From the NCBI RefSeq assembly GCF_030413175.1, contig NZ_CP129212.1, forward strand, positions 1,364,001 to 1,428,000: a stretch of 64,000 nucleotides of DNA, read 5' to 3'. The position numbers and the translations under genes were made by a program. The stretch's first letter is position 1, and each line of letters opens with the position of its first letter. The notes below the pieces were generated by a model. That model had not been told where the DNA came from, searched no databases, and saw nothing but the letters and a program-made list of their open reading frames with translations. Below are positions 53,492 through 62,708 of this stretch, one piece after another. The stretch is from Bradyrhizobium roseum (lineage in GTDB: Bacteria; Pseudomonadota; Alphaproteobacteria; Rhizobiales; Xanthobacteraceae).

Positions 53492-54982
53492 ATGGGTGGT
53501 TTGGTGATCAGTGGCGGCCGGATCGTGGACCCGGCGAGCGGGATGGACGCGATCGGGGATGTGGCGGTGTTGGATGGCAAGATCTCCGCCGTCGGTACCG
53601 GGCTCGGCGGCGCCGAGCGGGTGATCGACGCAACCGGCCTCGTGGTCGCTCCCGGCTTCATCGATCTGCATGCCCATGGCCAGTCGATCCCGGCCGACCG
53701 CATGCAGGCGTTCGACGGCATCACGACGACGCTCGACCTCGAGGCGGGCGTGCTGCCGGTCGCATCCTGGTACAACCGCCAGGCCGCCAAGGGGCGCGTG
53801 CTGAACTACGGCGCCGCCGCCAACTGGGCGTTTGCGCGGATCGGCGCAATGACCGGCTCCAACGCCGAAAGCTCGCTGGAGGCGTTCGGCAACGCCATGC
53901 GCGACCGGCGCTGGATCGACAACATCGCCAGCGACGCCGAGGTGGCCGGCATTCTCGACCGTCTCGCCATCGGGCTCAACGAGGGCGGCATCGGCATCGG
54001 CATCCTCAACGCCTATGCGCCGGGCGCCGGCGTGCAGGAACTGACCGCGGTGTGCCAGCTCGCGGCGGCGCAGGATGTGCCGACCTTCACCCACGTCGCC
54101 TACATGTCCCGCATCGATCCGGAAAGCGCGGCCGAAGCCTATATCCGCCTGATCGGCTATGCCGGGGCCACCGGCGCGCACATGCACATCTGCCACTTCA
54201 ATTCGTCCAGCAAGACCGACATCGAGCGTTGTGCCGTGCTGATCGCCAAGGCGCAGGCGCAAGGCCTGCCGATCACGGTGGAGGCCTATCCCTACGGCAC
54301 CGGCTCGACGGTACTGGCAGCCGCCTTCTTCAGCGATCCCGAGTTCGAGGCGCGCAACGGCCTCGGCTACGATTCGGTGCAGCGCGTCACCGACGGGCAT
54401 CGCTTTCGCGACCGCAAGGAATTATTGGCGGCGCAGGCGGAGGAGCCGTCCACACTGGTGCTGTGGCATGTGCTGGATATCGAGAACAACCCGCACCATC
54501 GCGATCTGCTGGACATGGCGGTGCTGTATCCCGGCGGGGCGATCGCCTCCGACGCGATGCCCTGGTCGCTGCCGGACGGCAGCGCCTACACCGGCGACGC
54601 CTGGCCGCTGCCCGACGACGTCACCTCGCATCCGCGCTCGGCCGGCTGTTTCACCCGCTTCATCCGCGAATGGGTGCGCGAGCGCAAGAAAGTGTCGCTG
54701 TTGGATGGCATCCGCAAATGCGCGCTGATTCCGGCGGAGATTCTTGCCCACAGCACGCCCGCGATGCGCGCCAAGGGCAGGCTTCAGGCGGGCGCGGACG
54801 CCGATATCGTCGTGTTCGATTTCGAGACGCTGAGCGACCGGGCAACGTTCACGGCGATGAACCGCCCGTCGGAGGGCGTACGGCATCTGGTGGTCAGCGG
54901 CCATCCGCTGATATCGGATGGCGTGCTCGATGTGGCGGCGCGGCCCGGCCGGCCGGTGCGCCGGCCCGTCGCCGAGGCGTGA
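53492..54982 (+). CDS. D-aminoacylase-type amidohydrolase
   Basis: This 496-residue amidohydrolase has the metal-binding DLHAHGQS near residue 65, further metal-site histidines in FTHVAYMS and HMHICHFNSS, and ASDAMPWSLPDG near the active site. The beta-sandwich segments at both ends and the C-terminal LQAGADADIVVFDFETL are typical. The closest style is N-acyl-D-amino-acid deacylase (D-aminoacylase), which frees D-amino acids from N-acyl forms; related dihydroorotase-like members cannot be excluded. ATG 53492 follows GGAG; the longer frame to 53267 is rejected. GTGA overlap couples it to the CobW-type gene. Confidence 0.82.
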   Translation: MGGLVISGGRIVDPASGMDAIGDVAVLDGKISAVGTGLGGAERVIDATGLVVAPGFIDLHAHGQSIPADRMQAFDGITTTLDLEAGVLPVASWYNRQAAKGRVLNYGAAANWAFARIGAMTGSNAESSLEAFGNAMRDRRWIDNIASDAEVAGILDRLAIGLNEGGIGIGILNAYAPGAGVQELTAVCQLAAAQDVPTFTHVAYMSRIDPESAAEAYIRLIGYAGATGAHMHICHFNSSSKTDIERCAVLIAKAQAQGLPITVEAYPYGTGSTVLAAAFFSDPEFEARNGLGYDSVQRVTDGHRFRDRKELLAAQAEEPSTLVLWHVLDIENNPHHRDLLDMAVLYPGGAIASDAMPWSLPDGSAYTGDAWPLPDDVTSHPRSAGCFTRFIREWVRERKKVSLLDGIRKCALIPAEILAHSTPAMRAKGRLQAGADADIVVFDFETLSDRATFTAMNRPSEGVRHLVVSGHPLISDGVLDVAARPGRPVRRPVAEA

Positions 54983-55914
54983 CGTTGCCGGTCCCCATCC
55001 TGCTGGTCACCGGGTTTCTCGGGGCGGGCAAGACCACGGTTGTGAACCACCTGCTGGCGCATGCCGAGGGGCGGCGGATCGCCGCCGTGGTCAATGATTT
55101 CGGCGCGATCAACATCGATGCGGAGCTGATCGCGGGCGCCAGCGACGGCGTGGTCAGCCTCAGCAACGGCTGCATCTGCTGCTCGCTGGAGGGCGATCTG
55201 CTGCGCACGCTCGCCACGCTGCTGCGGCGCGAGCCGCGGCCGGAATTCATCGTGATCGAAACCTCAGGGATCGCCGATCCCGCCGATATCGTGCGCAACC
55301 TGATGGATCCCCTGATCTGGCAGGAAGCGCCGCTGGAAACCGTGCTGTGCGTGGTCGACGCTACGACGGATGCGGAGAAGTTGAACGATGCGCTGCTGCG
55401 CTCTCAATTGCGGGCCGCCGACGTGGTGGCTCTCAGCAAGATGGACCTCGTCGACGCAGCGGCCCGCGCAAAACTGTGCGATGTGATCCGCGCGCAGCGT
55501 CCGGCGGCGGTGGTGGTCGATGCGCTGCATGGCGAAGTGCCCGCAGCATTGCTGTTCCCGGCGGATGTCGACCGCGTGCCGGCGCCGCGCGAGGTCGGGC
55601 CGCGCCGGCCGGCGGTGGACCGGTTCGAGACGCTGAGCTGGACGTCGGAGCGGCCGGTGTCGCTGCCGCGCCTGCAGCAGGCGATCGGCCGGCTGGCACC
55701 GAAACTCGCCCGCGCAAAGGGATTGTTCGAGACAGTGGAGCAGCCCGGCCGGCTGACGGTGTTTCAGCTCGCCGGCGGCCGAGCGACGCTGGCGCCGGGC
55801 GGAACGCTCGCGGCCGGGGTGCCGCGGACACGGATCGTCTTCATTGCCGAACTCGGCGTTCTCTCGCGCGCCGAGATCGATGGGATCATGAAAGCCTGTG
55901 TCGAAGCCGGGTAA
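54979..55914 (+). CDS. CobW/P47K-family GTPase metal chaperone
   Basis: This 311-residue protein has the G3E GTPase features: Walker A GFLGAGKTT (~11-19), metal-binding GCICCS (CxCC), IETSGIADP and SKMD as the guanine-specific motif, plus a CobW C-terminal domain. CobW-like GTPases hand metal (often zinc) to client enzymes. The GTG at 54979 overlaps the stop of the amidohydrolase gene, and the two are coupled. A natural reading is that it metallates that enzyme, but this is inference. A short pause before the convergent TRAP genes follows. Confidence 0.9.
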   Translation: MTLPVPILLVTGFLGAGKTTVVNHLLAHAEGRRIAAVVNDFGAINIDAELIAGASDGVVSLSNGCICCSLEGDLLRTLATLLRREPRPEFIVIETSGIADPADIVRNLMDPLIWQEAPLETVLCVVDATTDAEKLNDALLRSQLRAADVVALSKMDLVDAAARAKLCDVIRAQRPAAVVVDALHGEVPAALLFPADVDRVPAPREVGPRRPAVDRFETLSWTSERPVSLPRLQQAIGRLAPKLARAKGLFETVEQPGRLTVFQLAGGRATLAPGGTLAAGVPRTRIVFIAELGVLSRAEIDGIMKACVEAG

Positions 55915-55963
55915 CGTGGCGTCCGGCCATCGAATGCCGGACGCCACCCGAGTAGCGATCGTT

Positions 55964-56938
55964 CTACTTCTTGTAGGCCGCGATCACGGCTTCACCGTCC
56001 GCGCCGGCCTTCTTCAGCCAGTCGGCGGTCAACTGCTCGCCGACCTTCTCAAGACCCGTCTTCAACGCGGCAGGCGGCGGCAGCACCTTCATCTTGTTGG
56101 CCTGAAGCTGTTCAAGATACCACTTGGCTTTTTCTTCCGCGAGCTTCCAGCCGCGCTCCTCGGCGACCGCCGCCGCCTTGAGGATCGCGTCCTGGGTCGG
56201 CTTGTCGAGCGCGTCGAACGCCGCCTTGTTCACGAAGGTGACGTTCTTCGGAATCCAGGCCTGGGTATCATAGAAGTGCGTCATGCTCTCCCAAGCCTTG
56301 CTGTCGTAGCCGGTCGAGCCCGAGGTCATGAACGCGTTGACCACGCCGGTCGCCAGCGCCTGCGGCAGTTCCGCCGCCTGGATGGTGACCGGCTGCGCGC
56401 CGACCAGTTCGGCGATGCGCGAGGTGCCGACATTGTAGGCGCGCCACTTCAGGCCTTTCATGTCCTCCAGCGTGTTGATGTCCTTCTTGGCGTAGATGCC
56501 CTGCGGCCCCCACGGCACCGCGAACAGCAGCATCAGGCCCTGCGAGGCGAGCTTCTTTTCGACTGATGGTTTCGACGCCAGCCACAGCTTCTTGGCGGCC
56601 GGGTAGCTTGTCGCCATGAACGGGACGACGTCGATGCCGAACATCGGATCTTCGTTCTCATGCAGCGAGATCAGGACTTCGCCGGCCTGCGCCTGCCCGG
56701 TGGCGACCGCGCGCTTGATCTCCGGTGCCTTGAACAGCGAGGCGGCCGTATGCACGGTGATCTGCAGCTTGCCGCCGGTCGCGTCGCCGACGTCCTTGGC
56801 GAACGCGAGCAGGTTCACCGAATGCGGATTGTCCGCCGGGTAGGCTGCCGGGAGGTTCCACTTGGTCTGCGCCGCTGCGGGTGATGCGAGCGCCGCGACG
56901 CAGGCGGCCAGTGCAAACGTTTTAACGAGCCTGAACAT
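55964..56938 (-). CDS. dctP: TRAP transporter solute-binding protein (DctP type)
   Basis: This 324-residue protein has a signal peptide (~1-23, ending AAAQTKW). The DctP fold shows AYPADNPHSVNLLAFAKDV near the start, then GLKWRAYNVGTSRIAELVGA and AELPQALATGVVNAFMTSG, the usual ligand-arginine region. The C-terminal region is helical. It binds an organic acid-like solute in the periplasm; the ligand cannot be told. AAAGG precedes the ATG. It is third in the TRAP operon dctQ-dctM-dctP. Confidence 0.93.
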   Translation of the reverse strand: MFRLVKTFALAACVAALASPAAAQTKWNLPAAYPADNPHSVNLLAFAKDVGDATGGKLQITVHTAASLFKAPEIKRAVATGQAQAGEVLISLHENEDPMFGIDVVPFMATSYPAAKKLWLASKPSVEKKLASQGLMLLFAVPWGPQGIYAKKDINTLEDMKGLKWRAYNVGTSRIAELVGAQPVTIQAAELPQALATGVVNAFMTSGSTGYDSKAWESMTHFYDTQAWIPKNVTFVNKAAFDALDKPTQDAILKAAAVAEERGWKLAEEKAKWYLEQLQANKMKVLPPPAALKTGLEKVGEQLTADWLKKAGADGEAVIAAYKK

Positions 56939-56952
56939 GAAAATACCTTTCT

Positions 56953-58260
56953 CTAGCCGGGAAACGCCATCTGCGGCAACACCATCACGATAGCAGGAAA
57001 GACCGTGATGATGGCAACCGCCAGAACGAGCAAAAAGAAGAACGGCAAGGCGGCCTTGGCGACCGTGTTGGAATCCTTGCCGCTCATGGTCTGCAGCACG
57101 AACAGATTGAAGCCGACCGGCGGCGAGACCTCCGCCATCTCCACCACCAGCACCAGGAAAATGCCGAACCAGACCAGATCGAAGCCGGCCTGCTTCACCA
57201 TCGGGATTACGATGGCGGTGGTCAGCACGATCATGGAAATGCCGTCCAGCGCCGTGCCAAGCACGATGTACATCACGGTCAACGCCGCGATCAGCGCATA
57301 GGGGCTGAGCTGCAGGCCGTTCACCCAGTTCGCGAGCGCCAGCGGAATGCCGGTATAGGCCATCGATGTGCCCATGTAGGAGGCGCCGGCCAGGATCAAC
57401 AGGATCATGCAATTGACCCGGGTGGCGCCCATCACGCTCGCCCAGAACGATTCCCAGCTCAGCGAACCCTGCCACCATGCGATCGCGAGCGAGCCCAGCA
57501 CGCCCCAGGCCGCGCATTCCGTCGCCGTCGCCCAGCCCATCAGCAGCGACAGAAACACGAAAACGATCAGCAGCAGGCAGGGAATGAGGTTGAGCGATTC
57601 TGAAATCCGCTGGCGCAGGCTCATCGGCGGTTCGGCCGGCGGCGTGAGTTTTGGATTGGCGAGCGACCAGATCGCAATGTAGCCGGAATACAGTACCATC
57701 ACGAGCATGCCCGGCAGGAATCCGGCAAGGAAAACCTGAATGATGGAGACGTTGGCCTGCACGGCGTAGACCACCATGGTGATCGACGGCGGAATGAGAA
57801 TGCCGAGCGTGCCGGCGCCCGCCAGCGAACCGAGGCTCAGGTTCTCGTCATAGCCACGCTTCTTCAATTCCGGCAGGGCGATCTTGGCGACCGTGGCGCA
57901 GGTCGCGGCCGACGAGCCCGACACCGAACCGAACACGCCGCAAGCGAGCACGTTGACGTGCATCAGCCGGCCCGGCAGCCAGTTCAGCCAGGGCGCAAAT
58001 CCGCGAAACATTTCCTCCGACAGCCGCGTGCGGAACAGGATCTCGCCCATCCAGATGAAGAGCGGCAAGGCCGCCAGCGACCACGACGCGCTGTTGCCCC
58101 AGACCGTCGTCGCCAGCACGCTGCCCGCCGGAATGGCGCCGCCGGCGAACTGCATGCCGGCCCATCCCGTCGCCATCAGGGCAACGGCGATCCAGACGCC
58201 GCCGCCGAGCAGCAGCGCCAGGAATCCGAGCAGGATCGCCGCGATGGAAAGCAGTTCCAT
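56953..58260 (-). CDS. dctM: TRAP transporter large permease (DctM type)
   Basis: This 435-residue protein has about twelve membrane helices. It has TRAP-M motifs FGSVSGSSAATCATVAKIA near 115 and GTLGILIPPSITMVVYAV. A PVGFNLFVLQ segment near the C-terminus belongs to the Na+/substrate path. It forms the channel part with DctQ. It starts 1 base after the dctQ stop and precedes dctP by 14 bases. Confidence 0.93.
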   Translation of the reverse strand: MELLSIAAILLGFLALLLGGGVWIAVALMATGWAGMQFAGGAIPAGSVLATTVWGNSASWSLAALPLFIWMGEILFRTRLSEEMFRGFAPWLNWLPGRLMHVNVLACGVFGSVSGSSAATCATVAKIALPELKKRGYDENLSLGSLAGAGTLGILIPPSITMVVYAVQANVSIIQVFLAGFLPGMLVMVLYSGYIAIWSLANPKLTPPAEPPMSLRQRISESLNLIPCLLLIVFVFLSLLMGWATATECAAWGVLGSLAIAWWQGSLSWESFWASVMGATRVNCMILLILAGASYMGTSMAYTGIPLALANWVNGLQLSPYALIAALTVMYIVLGTALDGISMIVLTTAIVIPMVKQAGFDLVWFGIFLVLVVEMAEVSPPVGFNLFVLQTMSGKDSNTVAKAALPFFFLLVLAVAIITVFPAIVMVLPQMAFPG

Positions 58261-58261
58261 G

Positions 58262-58807
58262 TCAGACCCCGCTCTGCATGGCGCGTTCGACGATTTCCTC
58301 GGCGCTCTGCGGCTTCGGCAATTCGTAGCGCGGCGGGTGACCGCGCAGGACATGGATCAACTCATCGACGAACGCGATCAAGAGAATGACGAGTCCGCCG
58401 CTATAGCCGAGCTGCGGAATCCACAGCGGCACCGCGATCACGCCCTGCGAAATGTCGAAGAATTTCCATGACTGCCAGGTCATGACAGAGGCGTGCCAGG
58501 CGAAAAAGCCGATGAAGCCGACGCCGACGAGGAGGGCGGCGATCTCGACGTAATGGCGGACGCGGTCGTTGAGGCGGTCGATCAGGAGGCCGACGCGGAT
58601 CATCTCGCCATGCTTGAACGTGTGCGCGAGCCCGAGAAAGGCGGTCGCCGCCATGCACCAGGAGATGAAATCGTCGCCTGCGGGAATATTGATGCCGAGC
58701 GGACGGCCGCCCGAGAGCAGCAGCATCAGTACGAAAATTGCAATCAGGAAAAGTCCGGCGAGATAGCCGGAGAAAAGGTAAATTCGATCGAGTAACACGC
58801 GGATCAT
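58262..58807 (-). CDS. dctQ: TRAP transporter small permease (DctQ type)
   Basis: This 181-residue protein has four membrane helices (~10-32, ~50-70, ~88-110, ~135-155), with DDFISWCMAATAFLGLAHTFK and the WQSWKFFD helix end matching small TRAP permeases. The start is ATG 58807, with GAAGG upstream. It begins the TRAP operon, and no regulator is directly attached; the IclR gene lies ~190 bases upstream on the same strand. Confidence 0.9.
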   Translation of the reverse strand: MIRVLLDRIYLFSGYLAGLFLIAIFVLMLLLSGGRPLGINIPAGDDFISWCMAATAFLGLAHTFKHGEMIRVGLLIDRLNDRVRHYVEIAALLVGVGFIGFFAWHASVMTWQSWKFFDISQGVIAVPLWIPQLGYSGGLVILLIAFVDELIHVLRGHPPRYELPKPQSAEEIVERAMQSGV

Positions 58808-59001
58808 ACTGGGCCTTCTACTTGCACGGCTGTCGCTCCCAAGCAATAGCAATGCCAGTTCCGGCGCCCATTGGCTTCTTGAACACGTCTATTGGTCCTA
58901 TTCGCTGGCGAGGGCGGAGCGGCAAAATCGATCTTCGGAAGGGCGCAGGGTTTCGGAATTGCTCGGGATCGTCAAGGCGGGATCCCGTCACGGTCCAGCC
59001 G

Positions 59002-59781
59002 CTATTGCTGCAGCGACGATACGCTTGCGGCGATATTGTCGGCCAACGTCTGCACGAGGGGAACGTAGCGCTGGACCACGTCGGTGCGGTCGAGCGCCGA
59101 GGTGAAGTACGTCATGCCGACGGTGGCGAGCACGCGCCGGTTGACGATGATGGGAACGGCTATCGTGCCGGACGAGCGCGGCTCGACCATCGGGTCGCGT
59201 TCGGCAAAGCCCTGCTTGCGGATCGTAGCCAGCAAGCCCAGCGCCCGCTTGCGATCGGCGGCGAGTTTGTCCTCGGGCTCCTGCGACCGCGCCAGCATGT
59301 CGAGCAGCATCGACCGCTCGCTTACGGGGCAGAAGGCCAAATAGGCCCGCCCCAGCGCGCGCCCGAGCAGGCTGAGATGCGTGTTGAGGGTGGCGTGAAA
59401 GGGCGAGACCGGGCTATCCGGAATGGTGCTGAAGCGGATAATGACAGAATTTCCGTCGAGCACGGCGATGGCGATCGGCCAGTGATATTGCCGCGTGAAG
59501 GCGAGGGCCCACGGACGCGCGGCTTCAACCACAAGCGGATCGCCGTGAAAGCCGTTGCTCAGCGATTTGACCCGCGAGGCGACCGCGTAGCCGCCTTGCC
59601 GCCGGTCGTTGGCGGCATAGCCCATCGCGCATAGCGACTTCATCAGCCGCACAACCGTCGATTTCGGCAGGCCCGTCGCCCGGTGCAGGCGATCGATCGA
59701 GGTGACGCGGTGGCGGTTGAGCTCCTCCAGCAGCAGCAGGGTCCGGGAGGCGGCTTCGACAGTATCGGATCTGAGCGGCAT
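59002..59781 (-). CDS. IclR-family transcriptional regulator
   Basis: This 259-residue protein has an N-terminal winged HTH (~8-65; LLLEELNRHRVTSIDRLHRA, then GLPKSTVVRLMKSL) and a C-terminal effector-binding domain (~80-255) with IAVLDGNSVIIRF and SGTIAVPIIVNRRVLATVGM. It likely controls the divergent aldolase operon, itself and possibly the TRAP operon. A perfect palindrome lies 8 bases upstream of its ATG. Confidence 0.92.
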   Translation of the reverse strand: MPLRSDTVEAASRTLLLLEELNRHRVTSIDRLHRATGLPKSTVVRLMKSLCAMGYAANDRRQGGYAVASRVKSLSNGFHGDPLVVEAARPWALAFTRQYHWPIAIAVLDGNSVIIRFSTIPDSPVSPFHATLNTHLSLLGRALGRAYLAFCPVSERSMLLDMLARSQEPEDKLAADRKRALGLLATIRKQGFAERDPMVEPRSSGTIAVPIIVNRRVLATVGMTYFTSALDRTDVVQRYVPLVQTLADNIAASVSSLQQ

Positions 59782-59789
59782 ATCCTCTA

Positions 59790-59804
59790 TTCCACCTGGT
59801 GGAA
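59790..59804. promoter_or_regulatory. IclR-type operator palindrome
   Basis: TTCCACCTGGTGGAA is a perfect 15-base palindrome (7-1-7) between the divergent IclR gene and the aldolase operon. It starts 8 bases upstream of the regulator start. TTCCAC...GTGGAA symmetry is typical of IclR-family sites, so autoregulation and control of the aldolase operon are likely. Confidence 0.7.
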
Positions 59805-59917
59805 CATGCCAGAATAGCTATGGCCCACCGGCGGGCGGCCTGCAATGGTTTTCGCCAAGCCACGCCGGAGCCGGTCTTCTATGGACGGCCCCGGGCAGAT
59901 GGCGGGGAGGAACAGCC

Positions 59918-60736
59918 GTGTCCGGAGACGCCGTCAGGCCGCATTTTTCGTCGTTCCGCCGACGCTTCTCCGCGCGGCAGACGGTCGTCGGCTCGTTCAT
60001 CAAGACGCCCACCACGCATGCGACCGAAATCCTCGGTGCGCTCGGCTATGATTTCGTCGTGATCGACGAGGAGCACGCGCCGATCGACCGCGCGATGACC
60101 GATGTCATGCTGCTGGCCGCGCGCGCCAGCAACCTCGCCGGCATCGTGCGGGTGTCGTCGGACGATCCAGCAAAGATCCTCTCCTGCCTGGATTGCGGCG
60201 CCGCCGGTGTGCTGGTGCCTCATGTCGCGACTGTCGAGAAGGCGCGCGCGGTTGCCGCCGCAGCGCGCTACCGCGGCGGACGGCGCGGCTATTCCGGCTC
60301 GGCCCGCGCGGGGGGCTATGGCGGCACGCCGATGTGGTCTCTGGTCGACGAACAGGACGCATCCGTCTGCGCGATCGCCATGATCGAGGATCCGGAAGCT
60401 CTCGACCAGATCGACGACATCGCCGCCGTCGACGGCATCGATGGCTTCTTCATCGGCCGTGGTGATCTCACTGTTGCCCTCGGTGCCAAATCGTCGGCGG
60501 ATGCATCCGTCAAGGACGCGGTGATCAGGATCATCGCGGCGGCGAAGAAAGCTGCCAAGCCGGTCTGCGTGATGGTCGCCAGCGCGGCGGAAGCCAAGGA
60601 TTTTGTGGTCCTCGGCGCCAGCGCCTTCATCGTCTCTTCCGACCAGGGCCTGATGCGCCGGGCTGCGACCCAAACCCTCACCGAGTTCAAGACCCTCGTT
60701 CAGATTACGGATGAACAGCATGTACCACAGCACTGA
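59918..60736 (+). CDS. HpcH/HpaI-family class II aldolase
   Basis: This 272-residue protein has DYDFVVIDEEHAPID-type text (active-site region VIDEEHAPID), CGAAGVLVPHV, MIEDPEALDQID (metal-binding E) and IGRGDLTVALG, typical of the 2,4-dihydroxyhept-2-ene-1,7-dioate/citrate-lyase-beta fold. It cleaves or joins a pyruvate-type unit to an aldehyde; the substrate is unknown. The GTG at 59918 follows GGGGAGGAAC and gives family length; a longer frame to 59702 is rejected. It overlaps the cupin-like gene. Confidence 0.88.
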   Translation: MSGDAVRPHFSSFRRRFSARQTVVGSFIKTPTTHATEILGALGYDFVVIDEEHAPIDRAMTDVMLLAARASNLAGIVRVSSDDPAKILSCLDCGAAGVLVPHVATVEKARAVAAAARYRGGRRGYSGSARAGGYGGTPMWSLVDEQDASVCAIAMIEDPEALDQIDDIAAVDGIDGFFIGRGDLTVALGAKSSADASVKDAVIRIIAAAKKAAKPVCVMVASAAEAKDFVVLGASAFIVSSDQGLMRRAATQTLTEFKTLVQITDEQHVPQH

Positions 60737-61652
60737 TCCCCGCGCGGCGCTGGCTGCCACGCCGGTTGGCACAAAGCCCGCCGCCACGCAATTCGCCGGC
60801 GCGGAGTATGCGAAATTCTATGAGACCGCACCGGCCGAGAATCGCGACGGCGCGCGCACCTGGTACGCCCGCGGGCAGAATTTCATCATCGCCTATAGCG
60901 ACGCCGACAAGGGGGCGGTGCTGAGCCGGAGCGACCAGCCCGACGAATATGTCGTGCTGCTTCCCGATCCCGGAGCTGGCGCCGAAATCGTCTGGGGCAA
61001 CGAGCGCAAGACCGTCAGCGGCCATTCCATCAGCTTCGTGCCGGCGGGCGCGAGCTCGGTCACGCTGCTCGGCGCCGCCAAGGTCGTGCGCATGATGACG
61101 ACGCGATCGGAAGATCTCGCAAGTCTGTGCTCTAATGCGGCATCCTACGCGACACCGCATCCGAACCTGCCGCCGTTCGAGCCGTGGCCGGAGGCGAGCG
61201 GGGGGAGACAGATCCGAACCTACAGTCTGGACGTTGCGGCGACGCCCGGCAGGTTTGGTCGCATCTTCCGCTGCTCGACCTTCATGGTGAACTTCCTCGA
61301 TCCGAAACTGGGGCCCCGCGATCCGAGCAAGATGTCGCCGCACCATCACGACGATTTCGAGCAATGCTCGCTGGCGCTGGCCGGCACCTTCGTTCACCAC
61401 CTGCGTTGGCCATGGACGACCGACATGGCACAGTGGCGCGCCGACGATCACGAGGCTTGCGGATCGCCATCCATCGCGGTGATCCCGCCGCCGTCGATTC
61501 ACACTTCGCAGGCGATGGATCCCAAGCTGAATATCCTCGTCGACATCTTCTGTCCGCCGCGGATGGATTTCTCGTCAAAACCCGGCTGGGTGCTGAACGA
61601 GGCGGATTATCCGATGCCCGCGCCAGCGCCGGCGGACAAGTCTGCGGCCTGA
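60711..61652 (+). CDS. Cupin-like protein of unknown function
   Basis: This 313-residue protein has two half-domains. Both read as beta-rich cupin-type modules; the second has SPHHHDDFEQCSLALAG followed by VHHLRWPW, a histidine-rich metal-site pattern. The first has a VVLLPDPGAGAEIVWG strand pair without the histidines. Bicupin dioxygenases, isomerases and lyases share this layout, so an enzyme with one metal site is possible. ATG 60711 is used; a second at 60720 is equally plausible. Confidence 0.65.
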   Translation: MNSMYHSTDPRAALAATPVGTKPAATQFAGAEYAKFYETAPAENRDGARTWYARGQNFIIAYSDADKGAVLSRSDQPDEYVVLLPDPGAGAEIVWGNERKTVSGHSISFVPAGASSVTLLGAAKVVRMMTTRSEDLASLCSNAASYATPHPNLPPFEPWPEASGGRQIRTYSLDVAATPGRFGRIFRCSTFMVNFLDPKLGPRDPSKMSPHHHDDFEQCSLALAGTFVHHLRWPWTTDMAQWRADDHEACGSPSIAVIPPPSIHTSQAMDPKLNILVDIFCPPRMDFSSKPGWVLNEADYPMPAPAPADKSAA

Positions 61653-61676
61653 CACGCAACGAGAAGGGTTTTCACC

Positions 61677-62648
61677 ATGGCCGACAAGCAAGCGTCCTAT
61701 CCGACCACCGTGCCGTTGCCGCCGCTGTCGCGCCCGGAGGAGGTTGCTGAACTGCTGGTCGGGGCGATCGATCTGCATTGCCATAGCGGCCCGGCGGCGA
61801 TGCCGCGCATCCTCGATCATCACGAGGAGCTGCTCGATGCGGCGGCCGCGAAATTCCGCGCCGTGCTCTACAAGGACCACTTCTATGCCGGCATGGCGCA
61901 TGCGATCCTGCTGGAGAAGCTGTTCCCCGAAACCAATGTCAAACTGTATTCGGGAATCGCGCTGAACAATGCATCCGGCGGCATCAACCCGCACGCCGTC
62001 GACCACGCCATCAAGCTCGGCGCAAAAATCGTCTGGATGCCGACGCTCTCGGCCGCGAACCATATAAAGGCGATGGCGGCGGGAAATTCGACCTTTCCAA
62101 AGACCGCGCAGAAAATGCTCGACCCGATCCCGCTTTCGGCGCTCGACGCCAGCGGCGGACTGACGGACGACACCAAGAAGGTCATCGATCTCATTGCCGA
62201 GGCGGATATCATTCTGGCGGGTGGCCATTTGCCGGCCAGCGAGCTGCACATCCTGTTCGACGAAGCGGCGCGGCGCGGCGTCAAGAAGATGATGGTCAAT
62301 CATCCGACCTACATCGTCGGCTGTAACGACAATGATATCCGTCAGCTCGTGGCGGGAGGCGTGAAGATGGAACATTCGATCTGCATGTTCATCGAAGGTA
62401 AATCGCTGAAGTACAGCCCGGACGATCTGGCGCACCTGATCGAGGTGGCCGGCATCGACAATACCATCCTGTCGTCCGATCTCGGGTTGCAGCATTCGCA
62501 GCGTCCGGTCGACGGCTTTCGCAGCATAACTCAGATCCTGCTCGACCTGCAGATGCCGCGAGCCGCGATCAGAAAACTCATCAGCGACAATGCGGCGCAA
62601 TTTCTGAATCTCCCGGTGAGGGAGAAGGCGGCGCAGGACGCTGCCTGA
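61677..62648 (+). CDS. DUF6282-family amidohydrolase-like protein
   Basis: This 323-residue protein has metal-site style motifs of the amidohydrolase superfamily: IDLHCHSGP near residue 34, YKDHFYAG, MMVNHPTYIVG and SSDLGLQHS. It resembles the DUF6282 group seen in catabolic operons with Bug and TRAP transporters. It starts 24 bases after the cupin-like gene. It is a probable hydrolase in the same pathway. Confidence 0.75.
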   Translation: MADKQASYPTTVPLPPLSRPEEVAELLVGAIDLHCHSGPAAMPRILDHHEELLDAAAAKFRAVLYKDHFYAGMAHAILLEKLFPETNVKLYSGIALNNASGGINPHAVDHAIKLGAKIVWMPTLSAANHIKAMAAGNSTFPKTAQKMLDPIPLSALDASGGLTDDTKKVIDLIAEADIILAGGHLPASELHILFDEAARRGVKKMMVNHPTYIVGCNDNDIRQLVAGGVKMEHSICMFIEGKSLKYSPDDLAHLIEVAGIDNTILSSDLGLQHSQRPVDGFRSITQILLDLQMPRAAIRKLISDNAAQFLNLPVREKAAQDAA

Positions 62649-62708
62649 GCCGAGACAAGCGTAAAGACCGCGACAAGCGGCGTGCGCAATTTGGGGAGGA
62701 TGCCGACG

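Noticed and set aside
54052-54978. 309-codon in-frame extension upstream of the CobW gene
   Set aside because: The region overlaps the amidohydrolase gene in another frame; the protein character of the CobW family begins only at the GTG at 54979.
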